This document shows positions 8,753 through 15,602 of a stretch of 38,059 bases of DNA, one piece after another (position 1 is the first letter of the stretch; each line of letters begins with the position of its first letter). This DNA is from UBA2137 sp037968575 (GTDB taxonomy: Bacteria > Pseudomonadota > Alphaproteobacteria > Micavibrionales > Micavibrionaceae): assembly GCA_037968575.1 (NCBI GenBank), contig JBBKVR010000030.1:1-38059 (forward strand), written 5' to 3'. The notes below the pieces were generated by a model that was not told the DNA's origin, searched no databases, and saw only the letters and a program-made list of their open reading frames with translations. A program made the position numbers and the translations under genes.

Positions 8753-9938
8753 ACATGAAATCAAGAAGGCCTTTTTTCTTTTTTGTTCCTTGCTCGTAGT
8801 TTTCAACCAGCAAATCACAAATGGCATCAAAAGTACTGCTTTTTTCAGCCATCATCATTTCTGTAAAGTTGCGTAAGCGACGCATATTGTCTGGGCTTGC
8901 ATCATCAATATCAGTGCTTGGGTGGTCTTTAGCGAATGTTCCATAGAGCAAAGATTTATTTAAAATATATAAATCATCTTCCATCTCATACTTAAAAGCA
9001 TCAAACAGAGCTGTTTCTGAGGCATGGAAGAAAATATTGATAAGAGGTAAATCATTAGTAGGATCAACAACACCAAGAGAACCAAATTTATTCCATTCGG
9101 CTTTTGTAATTGAGCGATTATAAGAGCCTGTGCCCAAAACAATCATAATTAAATTCATGTCTTTTGGAATACGGTGACGGAGCGCACCCATATAGGTAAT
9201 ACACACATTATCAAAGATGCTGCCGTCAATGGCCGTAAAGTTATTATCTTCACCTTCAACGTTTGCATGAAAATTATGACATGGGAAATATGTGGGTGCG
9301 GCGGTACTTGCCATGACGGCATCATAAAAGCTCACATCTGTGTTTGAGACGTAGTGGTCACCAATTTTAAGATTTTGAAGCCAGACGGCATGCCCACCCT
9401 CATGGAGGGAGGGGTTTTTGTGGTGAACAGGGCTTTCTTCGTTCTCAGTAGTCTCTTGTTCGGCTTTAATTTTGGCGCGATCAATACTGTAAATTGGTAT
9501 CAAGATACTTTTAAGAGAATCTTCCAACTTCGTACGGCCAAAAAGTGCACGCAAATTACGTCCCAAATTGGCGGGATCATAGTGACCGTGATCAAGAAGC
9601 TTGTTGAGTGTTTTTATTTTCATCAAGCGGTTGTTAAAATCATGGATAAGTCCGCGAAACTCTCTAAACGCATCTCTTTGAAAAATACGAATACCTTCGC
9701 GTTCATAAAAGCGCACAAGGTGGCGCGCTCTGTATTTAGGTTGTTCAGGATCGTTCGGATGGGGAATGTTTAGAGCAGCATTAAGAATAGAACCAGTAGA
9801 AGGCCCTGCAAAGATATCAACCATATCTGCCATGTGCAGACCAGTGCGCTCTTCAATACGCTGCATGATAAGGGCAGGAATAAGTCCGCGCATACCACCG
9901 CCATAAGTGTAGAGACAAATTAGATTTTTTTTAGCCAT
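8742..9938 (-). CDS. Patatin-like phospholipase
   Basis: A 398-residue patatin-family lipid acyl hydrolase using a Ser-Asp dyad. The oxyanion motif GGGMRG is at residues 13-18, the nucleophile motif GPSTG at 45-49 (Ser47), and the catalytic DG dyad at Asp238 (AIDGS). The start lies almost directly at the oxyanion loop, so there is no signal peptide and the enzyme is cytosolic. The C-terminal 100 residues are helical and end in a Lys-rich tail. It is divergent from the deacylase gene across 86 bp. Bacterial patatins include both housekeeping lipases and anti-phage effectors (CapV type); no cyclase neighbour is present, so a CBASS role is not supported. Confidence 0.88.
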   Translation of the reverse strand: MAKKNLICLYTYGGGMRGLIPALIMQRIEERTGLHMADMVDIFAGPSTGSILNAALNIPHPNDPEQPKYRARHLVRFYEREGIRIFQRDAFREFRGLIHDFNNRLMKIKTLNKLLDHGHYDPANLGRNLRALFGRTKLEDSLKSILIPIYSIDRAKIKAEQETTENEESPVHHKNPSLHEGGHAVWLQNLKIGDHYVSNTDVSFYDAVMASTAAPTYFPCHNFHANVEGEDNNFTAIDGSIFDNVCITYMGALRHRIPKDMNLIMIVLGTGSYNRSITKAEWNKFGSLGVVDPTNDLPLINIFFHASETALFDAFKYEMEDDLYILNKSLLYGTFAKDHPSTDIDDASPDNMRRLRNFTEMMMAEKSSTFDAICDLLVENYEQGTKKKKGLLDFMSSD

Positions 9939-10024
9939 ATGAGAAAGTTTGGAATATTAAGAGGCGTTTTTTTACATTATGGTATAGACGGCACCAATTT
10001 GAAAGGACTTATAAGTAAGGCACA

Positions 10025-10897
10025 ATGGATCAGATAGAGGTTTTTGAATTTGATAGTGGTAAGGAAGGTGAACACCTTCTTGTTTTAGGGGCAATTCATG
10101 GTGATGAAATCTGTGGGCCTCAAGCCATTAAAGAGATAATAGATGATATTGAGAACAACCGCCTTAAAATTGAAAAGGGACGCGTGACATTTATCCCTGT
10201 TTGTAATCCAGAAGCTTATAAGCAAAATCAACGTTATATTGATAGAAACCTTAATCGCTATTTCTTTCCTAAAGATAAAATTGAAGTTTATGAGGATGGA
10301 TTAACTAATCAGATTTGCCCGTACCTTAAAAATTCAGATGTCTTACTTGATTTACATTCTTATAAAAGTGGGGGGCCTGCTTTTGTATTCATCGAGAAGC
10401 CTGAAGGTGATGAACTAGCCTTTGCAAATGCTCTTTACCCTGAATTTATTGTTTACGGGTGGTCAGACTCTTACAAAAATTTGACCGAAGATGAGAAGAA
10501 AATGGGAATAGGCGATACAGATTATATGAGAGAGCAAGGAGGGGTTGGTATTACGTATGAATGTGGCCAGCACCTTGATCCGCAAAGTCCTGTGAACGCA
10601 CGCAGAGCCATTGAGAATGCTATGACTTATCTGGAAATAGCAGAATTTGAGAAACATACCCAAAGAGAAAATAGACACCCTAAGTTAATCAAAGTGATGC
10701 ATCCCATTATGAAACCTAAAGAGGGTAGGTTTGCAAAGAATTGGAAAAACTTTGAGTTTGTTGAAAAAGGAACGCTTTTTGGTACTTTCGAAGATGGTGA
10801 AGAGGTTCGTATTTTGGAGGATGGTGTACTCATTTTACCAAAAGAAAGCTCATCGGTTGGCTCTGAATGGTCTTATCTCGGGAAAGTAGGAAGCTAG
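10025..10897 (+). CDS. Succinylglutamate desuccinylase/aspartoacylase family zinc hydrolase
   Basis: A 290-residue M14-fold zinc deacylase. Zinc ligands are visible in GAIHGDE (His25, Glu28) and DLHS (His111). The substrate-binding DRNLNR block lies at 73-78, and the general base is Glu179 in ITYECG. The family removes an acyl group from an N-acyl amino acid (succinylglutamate or N-acetylaspartate in characterised members). No arginine-succinyl pathway genes are adjacent, so the physiological substrate is open. The extra 90-residue C-terminal domain is the beta domain usual in AstE/AspA relatives. The ATG 87 bp from the divergent patatin start is the only sensible start. Confidence 0.87.
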   Translation: MDQIEVFEFDSGKEGEHLLVLGAIHGDEICGPQAIKEIIDDIENNRLKIEKGRVTFIPVCNPEAYKQNQRYIDRNLNRYFFPKDKIEVYEDGLTNQICPYLKNSDVLLDLHSYKSGGPAFVFIEKPEGDELAFANALYPEFIVYGWSDSYKNLTEDEKKMGIGDTDYMREQGGVGITYECGQHLDPQSPVNARRAIENAMTYLEIAEFEKHTQRENRHPKLIKVMHPIMKPKEGRFAKNWKNFEFVEKGTLFGTFEDGEEVRILEDGVLILPKESSSVGSEWSYLGKVGS

Positions 10898-10910
10898 CTA
10901 GATTTTAAGT

Positions 10911-10936
10911 AAAAAAAACCGGGCACTAAGGCCCGG
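10911..10936 (-). terminator. Intrinsic terminator of the lysR transcript
   Basis: The stem CCGGGC / GCCCGG (10919-10924 with 10931-10936) has a 6-nt loop. On the minus strand it is followed by eight uninterrupted T (complement of 10911-10918). It lies about 160 nt beyond the lysR stop, leaving a long 3' untranslated region. Confidence 0.8.
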
Positions 10937-10950
10937 CGAGTTGAACAGGG

Positions 10951-10996
10951 AGGTTTTACGTCTGGGAAGACGTAAGGTCTTCATAAATGAAAACCT
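10951..10996 (-). ncRNA. Structured RNA candidate in the lysR 3' UTR
   Basis: Between the lysR stop and its terminator lies a nested foldback. The inner stem is TTACGTCT / AGACGTAA (10956-10963 with 10968-10975, loop GGGA); an alternative outer pairing is AGGTTTT / AAAACCT (10951-10957 with 10990-10996). The two share three bases, so they may be partly exclusive. Being just before a strong terminator, this could be a 3'-UTR-derived small RNA or simply a stabilising 3' end. No RNA family is recognised. Confidence 0.35.
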
Positions 10997-11095
10997 GTGA
11001 CTACCAAAGGCAACCATGGAGATGTGATATAACACAAAGGTTAACAAATAAACAGAGAAAAACGCATAGCGGCTATGCATTAAATGCATTTGCTA

Positions 11096-11992
11096 TTATA
11101 GAGCGTGCTTACTCATCTGTTTGATAAGAAACTCTTTTAATAAATTGATTCTCTTCGAGTTTCGATGTTCTTCTGGGTAAACGTAATAGACATCAATGGC
11201 TTCTTTTGCCTCTTTTGGTAAAATTTTAGTCAATGTGGGATTTTCTTCAATTAAAAAATCAGGCAAGGCAACAATGCCCAAACCCTGCTGAGCCGCCTGT
11301 AAACAGGTGTTCATAGAATTTACCAATAGGGTTTTCTTATGAATATTTGGATCAATATCTGCCATTTCAAAATGCCAATTGGGGCGCTTATGTGGAGCTG
11401 GTGCTTCCTCTGGATGTCCGATAAGAAAATGATTTTTAAGGTCTCTTAAGGAAGAAGGTGTTCCTTGTTGCATAAGATAATCTTGGGATGCACATATAGA
11501 GAAGTGAATTTGTCCGAGCTTCTTTTGAATTAAATCTTGTTGTTCAGGTTTATACAATCGTATGGCGGCATCAGCCTCGCGCATTCCTAAATTTAAAATA
11601 CGGTCTTCCAAAATCATGGAAAGTTTGATGCCTGGATTTTCTTTTAGGAATGCAGGAAGTTTGGGTGCAAGCCATGTTGAACCAATAAATTCTGCAACTG
11701 TAATCAGTAAAGTGCCAGAGGCTTCATCCTTGGTGTCATGTAGACGACCTTCAATAAGAGAGAGTTGGCGAAAGATGCTTTGTGCCGTCTCGAACAGAAG
11801 TTCACCTTGCTCAGTTAGAATTAGCCCGCGTGCATGTCTGTGGAAAAGCGTTATGCCAAGGCTGTCTTCAAGTCCTGCGATTTGGCGGGAAATAGAAGAT
11901 TGACTGAGCTTCAGTCTCTCACTGGCATGGGTAAAACTGCCAGCCTCGGCAACAGCATAGAACGCCTTTAATTTATCCCAATCCATCGACAT
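11096..11992 (-). CDS. LysR-family transcriptional regulator
   Basis: A 298-residue LysR-type regulator. The winged helix-turn-helix occupies residues 1-62 (FYAVAEAGSFTHASERLKLSQ then SSISRQIAGLEDSLG). A periplasmic-binding-like effector domain follows from about residue 92. It lies 22 nt downstream of trxB on the same strand, so it is probably co-transcribed with it rather than divergently controlling it, as LysR regulators usually do. The effector and targets are unknown. The transcript ends at the terminator near 10.92 kb. Confidence 0.93.
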   Translation of the reverse strand: MSMDWDKLKAFYAVAEAGSFTHASERLKLSQSSISRQIAGLEDSLGITLFHRHARGLILTEQGELLFETAQSIFRQLSLIEGRLHDTKDEASGTLLITVAEFIGSTWLAPKLPAFLKENPGIKLSMILEDRILNLGMREADAAIRLYKPEQQDLIQKKLGQIHFSICASQDYLMQQGTPSSLRDLKNHFLIGHPEEAPAPHKRPNWHFEMADIDPNIHKKTLLVNSMNTCLQAAQQGLGIVALPDFLIEENPTLTKILPKEAKEAIDVYYVYPEEHRNSKRINLLKEFLIKQMSKHAL

Positions 11993-12014
11993 GAATTTTA
12001 GTGCCTTTCGCTAT

Positions 12015-12998
12015 TTATTCTGCAACGGCAGAAGCTTGACCGCTATCGCTCTGCTCGGCCAAGAATTTGTCTGCCTCAAGAGCAGCCATACAGCCCATTC
12101 CTGCGGCGGTCACCGCTTGGCGATAAATCTTATCTTTGACATCGCCTGCGGCATAAACGCCTTCTACTGATGTCGCTGTAGAGTCTGGTGTGGTGATGAT
12201 ATAACCAGCCTCATCCATATCAACCTGCCCTCTGAATAGGCTGGTTGCTGGGTCGTGCCCAATGGCGACAAACATACCATCAACATCAAGTGTTTTCTCT
12301 TTATTAGTTTTAATATTTTTAAGACGAAGTCCTGTCATGCCAGGAGTGTTTTCTTCACCATGACCAACGCCTAATACTTCTTCAACGACCGTATCCCATT
12401 CAAAGGCAAGTTTGTCGTTGTTAAAAAGACGCTCTTGCATAATTTTTTCGGCGCGCAATTCATCACGGCGGTGAATAAGTGTGACTTTTGAAGCAAAATT
12501 TGTCAGAAACAGAGCTTCTTCAACTGCTGAGTTGCCGCCTCCAACAACTGCAATTTCTTTACCCCTAAAGAAGAACCCGTCACAAGTTGCGCAGGCTGAT
12601 ACGCCCAGTCCTCTAAACTTATCTTCGGAAGGAAGTCCCAACCATCTGGCTTTTGCACCAGTGGAGATAACAATCGTTTCGGCAATGTAAGTGGTTCCAC
12701 TTTCCCCAACGCACATAAAAGGACGTTTAGAAAAATCAACAGACTTAATCATATCATTGATGATATCTGTGCCAACATGCTCGGCTTGTTTTTGCATTTG
12801 TTCCATGAGCCAAGGACCTTGAATGACATCAGCAAAGCCAGGATAATTTTCAACATCTGTTGTAATCATTAACTGTCCGCCAGGCTCCATACCTGTGCAC
12901 AGTGTGGGTTTTAGGTTTGCGCGCGCTGCATAAATGGCAGCAGTGTATCCTGCGGGACCAGAACCAATAATTAAAACTTTTGTACGTACTTCAGACAT
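12015..12998 (-). CDS. trxB: Thioredoxin-disulfide reductase
   Basis: This FAD enzyme uses NADPH to reduce thioredoxin. The 327 residues hold the FAD-binding GSGPAGY (12-18), the redox-active CATC (Cys136 and Cys139), the NADPH-binding GGGNSA (153-158) and the FAD-binding AAGDVKD block near residue 290, in the order typical of low-molecular-weight TrxB. Length fits the family. It heads a trxB-lysR unit. The ELM1-family gene ends 68 nt upstream on the same strand, so readthrough is possible. Confidence 0.97.
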   Translation of the reverse strand: MSEVRTKVLIIGSGPAGYTAAIYAARANLKPTLCTGMEPGGQLMITTDVENYPGFADVIQGPWLMEQMQKQAEHVGTDIINDMIKSVDFSKRPFMCVGESGTTYIAETIVISTGAKARWLGLPSEDKFRGLGVSACATCDGFFFRGKEIAVVGGGNSAVEEALFLTNFASKVTLIHRRDELRAEKIMQERLFNNDKLAFEWDTVVEEVLGVGHGEENTPGMTGLRLKNIKTNKEKTLDVDGMFVAIGHDPATSLFRGQVDMDEAGYIITTPDSTATSVEGVYAAGDVKDKIYRQAVTAAGMGCMAALEADKFLAEQSDSGQASAVAE

Positions 12999-13066
12999 GC
13001 GAAATTTTTTGTTCCTATATTAAGATATTTTGAATTTTTGAGACTCCTATTGCTACCTTGCCAACC

Positions 13067-14038
13067 CTAGCGGGGCAAGGCTTTTTTGATAGCATTGGCT
13101 ATCATCTGTGCATCATTTAGAGGAGGATAGTCCCATTGTTCGAACTGACCTTCAAAACGACGAACCGAGCCATGAGATACGAGAGTTTCTTGTAACTTTT
13201 GTAAACGGGTTTTCTTGGTCATTTTTTTGTCCAACTCAATCATACATACGGGTTTCCCCGTTGTTGCCGCCTCGGATAGCATGGAGGCACTGTCGCATGT
13301 GACAAAGAGAGTATCTGCGTGACCCATATAGCCAAAATATGGGTTTTCACCTGTGTTATCCCAGAACTCAATATTTTGGCCTGTTAGTTTTTTACGAAGG
13401 ATATCTTGAATATGCTCAGGCGTTCGACGTGATGCTGTAATCATCAGTGAGCCGCCTGTTTCGGTGAGAATGCGCGCCAAGTCATCAGCAAGTTTATGTG
13501 CTGTTTTATCACTAAAGGAATAGAACGCGCTCTCTCCACCAATTAAAACACCCATGCGCGGCGAGGGGAGTTTTCCCAAATGTGGGAAGTCTTTGCGGCC
13601 TTCTGCAAGTTTTTCTTCTGTAATCCTATTAGGTGTCGCATTGGTCGTCATAACATTTGCTCCGCGCGTTGGATCGTGTGCAGGTAGTGCCACTAAATCG
13701 AAATCTTTGGGGGATACACGGGGGTCTTGAATATAAACCGTAAAGGCTTTCCCGTTTGACTGTTTCTTGATGTACCGAGCAGCAGCAATACTTTTACGAC
13801 CTGATGCAATGACCAAATCTGGCCAAGGTGCTTGGAGTTTATCGCCGTTAAAAGTTGCTTCTGTTTCAAACCTTAAATAAGGCGAAAGTGATTTCCAAGG
13901 TTGATTAAGTGATATAGTTTTAATTTCAAAGGGCCAACCTAAACGCTCTGCAACGCCCACACATTGGTTCTGCGTGCCGCGTAAATCTTCTGTAACAACC
14001 CATACAGAAGGTGTCTGATCATTTAAGTTTTTTTGCAT
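13067..14038 (-). CDS. Mitochondrial fission ELM1 family protein
   Basis: A 323-residue protein of the family named after plant ELM1, which is common in alphaproteobacteria. Recognisable blocks are VWVVTEDLRGTQNQCVGVAE at the N terminus, PDLVIASGRKSIAAARYI in the middle, and IQDPRVSPKDFDLVALPAHD followed by GANVMTTNATPNRIT. The C-terminal half (VLIGGESAFYSFS and the CDSASMLSEA region) looks like a GT-B-type glycosyltransferase fold. The bacterial role is not established; an envelope glycan function is possible but is inference. Its start is 29 bp from the preferred start of the divergent lrp gene, so the promoters must overlap coding sequence. Confidence 0.85.
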   Translation of the reverse strand: MQKNLNDQTPSVWVVTEDLRGTQNQCVGVAERLGWPFEIKTISLNQPWKSLSPYLRFETEATFNGDKLQAPWPDLVIASGRKSIAAARYIKKQSNGKAFTVYIQDPRVSPKDFDLVALPAHDPTRGANVMTTNATPNRITEEKLAEGRKDFPHLGKLPSPRMGVLIGGESAFYSFSDKTAHKLADDLARILTETGGSLMITASRRTPEHIQDILRKKLTGQNIEFWDNTGENPYFGYMGHADTLFVTCDSASMLSEAATTGKPVCMIELDKKMTKKTRLQKLQETLVSHGSVRRFEGQFEQWDYPPLNDAQMIANAIKKALPR

Positions 14039-14067
14039 GTTTCTTTTGGCTTGCTTTCACTGAAGTA

Positions 14068-14586
14068 ATGTCTATATCATCCGATATCTCAAACGAAAGT
14101 ATTAACACAAATATGACGCGCGCAAAACTCGATAAAATCGACAGAAATATTTTGAAAAACCTTCAAAATCGCGGTCGTATGACCAATGTTGATTTGGCAA
14201 AAGAGGTTGGTATATCTGCACCGCCGTGCTTGCGTCGCGTGCGTGTTTTAGAAGAAAATGACCTCATTAAAGGTTATCATGCTCGGGTTAACCAACGCGC
14301 TCTTGGTTATGGCGTTACCATCTTCGCGCATGTGAAGTTAGAAAATCACTCTGATAAAGAACTTGCCGCGTTTGAAAAGCAAGCTGAAGAGTGGGAACGT
14401 ATCCGTGAGTGCTGGATGCTAACGGGTGAGACAGATTTTCTTTTGAAGGTTGTTGCGAAAAACTGGGATGACTATCACGAGTTTCTTACCAATGAATTGA
14501 TGGCGTTAGCTAATATTGCTGGCGTAAAGTCTTCTCTGTCTATTCGCGCTAGCAAAGAACTCCCTGGCGTTCCAATAGAAGAATAA
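14068..14586 (+). CDS. Lrp/AsnC-family transcriptional regulator
   Basis: The N-terminal helix-turn-helix begins at LDKIDRNILKNLQNRGRMTNVD and continues with EVGISAPPCLRRVRVLEE; an RAM/AsnC ligand-binding domain follows (YGVTIFAHVKLENHS and the TGETDFLLKV block). The frame is open from 14011, but that start would overlap the divergent ELM1 gene. ATG 14068 (preceded by GAAGTA) gives 172 residues; ATG 14113 (MTRAKLDKID) gives the shortest family-like form. Such proteins bind amino acids and act as octameric global or local regulators. The gene abuts the convergent greA stop with no spacer. Confidence 0.92.
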   Translation: MSISSDISNESINTNMTRAKLDKIDRNILKNLQNRGRMTNVDLAKEVGISAPPCLRRVRVLEENDLIKGYHARVNQRALGYGVTIFAHVKLENHSDKELAAFEKQAEEWERIRECWMLTGETDFLLKVVAKNWDDYHEFLTNELMALANIAGVKSSLSIRASKELPGVPIEE

Positions 14587-15060
14587 TTATTTATACTGAA
14601 CTTCCAATATTTCGTAGCCTGTTGCACCTTTGGGTGTTTTAACGGAAACACTATCTCCAACAGATTTACCAATAAGTGCGCGTGCGATAGGGGAAGTTAA
14701 AGAGATTTTGCCACTATCCGCATCAGACTCATATTCACCAACGATTTGCAGGATGCGCTCTTTATCTGTTTCCTCATTAACAATGGTCACGGTCGCGCCA
14801 AATTTAATTATGTCACCCGAGAATTTGGACTGATCAATGATATCGGCGGCACTAATAACACCGTCAAGCTCCTTGATGCGACCTTCAATGAAGCTCTGTT
14901 GCTCGCGCGCAGCATGATACTCGGCGTTTTCAGATAAATCGCCGTGCTCGCGTGCTTCTGCAATTGCTGCAATAACGTTTGGGCGTTGAACGCCTTTCAA
15001 ATCCTTTAGTTCGGCAACAAGACTTTTGTGTCCTGCTGGTGTCATTGGAACTTTGTCCAT
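14587..15060 (-). CDS. greA: Transcription elongation factor GreA
   Basis: GreA enters the RNA polymerase secondary channel and stimulates cleavage of backtracked RNA. The 157 residues match the usual 158. The N-terminal coiled coil carries the hallmark EAREHGDLSENAEYHAAREQ (acidic tip residues around 41-45), and the C-terminal FKBP-like domain ends with PIARALIGKSVGDSV. GAGG precedes the ATG at 15060. The leader contains a strong hairpin with a T-tract about 20 nt before the start (see terminator entry), so expression may be attenuated. Confidence 0.97.
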   Translation of the reverse strand: MDKVPMTPAGHKSLVAELKDLKGVQRPNVIAAIAEAREHGDLSENAEYHAAREQQSFIEGRIKELDGVISAADIIDQSKFSGDIIKFGATVTIVNEETDKERILQIVGEYESDADSGKISLTSPIARALIGKSVGDSVSVKTPKGATGYEILEVQYK

Positions 15061-15079
15061 TTTAAACCTCTATAATCTA

Positions 15080-15108
15080 TAAAAAACAAATCCCCGCCAA
15101 TGGCGGGG
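15080..15108 (-). terminator. Intrinsic terminator or attenuator upstream of greA
   Basis: The stem CCCCGCC / GGCGGGG (15092-15098 with 15102-15108, loop of 3) is followed on the minus strand by TTTGTTTTTT. It lies between the end of carB and greA, about 20 nt before the greA start codon, and could either stop carB readthrough or attenuate greA. Confidence 0.75.
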
Positions 15109-15162
15109 TCTATGTCCAGATACTAACACTCAGTCTCAAAATTGGTCAAGACAAGAGATTTA

Positions 15163-15191
15163 TTGACATAATATTATATTTTCTCTATATT
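15163..15191 (+). promoter_or_regulatory. Near-consensus sigma70 promoter
   Basis: TTGACA (15163-15168), a 17-nt spacer and TATATT (15186-15191) make this the best match to the sigma70 consensus that I noticed in the window. The expected transcription start is near 15198, just before an ATG at 15201, and it points at the small helical-repeat gene. Confidence 0.7.
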
Positions 15192-15329
15192 TCTTAAATT
15201 ATGGTAAGAAGAGTAACAAATTCAGAAAAGCGTTAAGATCATTTATTAGACAGGTATGATGAGCAACCAACAGCTAGCGTTGCAAAACACATATCTGCTT
15301 TATATCGTCACCGGCTTCGAAATCTAGAC

Positions 15330-15602
15330 ATGGCATACGCGTGGTTAGAACAGGCGTATAACATGAGCCCAACGTCTAAAGGGGCCTTTTCGATGGTTGC
15401 CTTATGCAAGGAGAATGGCGACAAAGGAGCGGGCATGTTTTGGAAAAAAGAAGGTGTGAGGTGTGGGCACACTGAAAAGTTCTTTGCTGATGCTGAACTC
15501 GTTAAACAATTTCTCCCAGATTTAATTGAAATAGGTAGGGATTGGGAAGAAATCATAACTTCTTTAAATAAAAAAACTCAGGATAGTTTAGATCTAAAAT
15601 AA
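15330..15602 (+). CDS. Small TPR/Sel1-like helical protein, 5' end uncertain
   Basis: The 90 residues from ATG 15330 resemble a tetratricopeptide or Sel1-type repeat (AYAWLEQAYNMSPTSKGAFS followed by MVALCKENGDKGAGMFWKK). The same frame stays open and protein-like back to 15237 (DEQPTASVAKHISALYRHRL), but has no standard start codon there. Further up, an ATG at 15201 in the same frame reads MVRRVTNSEKR and then hits TAA at 15234. The gene therefore either starts at 15330, uses an unusual start, or has a single premature stop. The stop abuts the convergent carB stop. Function is unknown. Confidence 0.5.
   Translation: MAYAWLEQAYNMSPTSKGAFSMVALCKENGDKGAGMFWKKEGVRCGHTEKFFADAELVKQFLPDLIEIGRDWEEIITSLNKKTQDSLDLK

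Noticed and set aside
9354..9773. 139-codon plus-strand frame inside the patatin gene
   Set aside because: It is antisense to a clear patatin with intact motifs and shows no recognisable domain.
8742..9938. Patatin gene as a CBASS (CapV-type) anti-phage effector
   Set aside because: No CD-NTase or accessory genes lie nearby; neighbours are ordinary metabolic hydrolases.
10898..11089. 63-codon minus-strand frame after lysR
   Set aside because: It runs through the inverted repeats and the terminator hairpin and lacks a ribosome site; better explained as a structured untranslated region.
13056..13081. CCTTGCC / GGGCAAGG hairpin at the end of the ELM1 gene as a terminator
   Set aside because: The stem overlaps the stop codon but is not followed by a T-tract on the minus strand, so it is weak evidence for termination.
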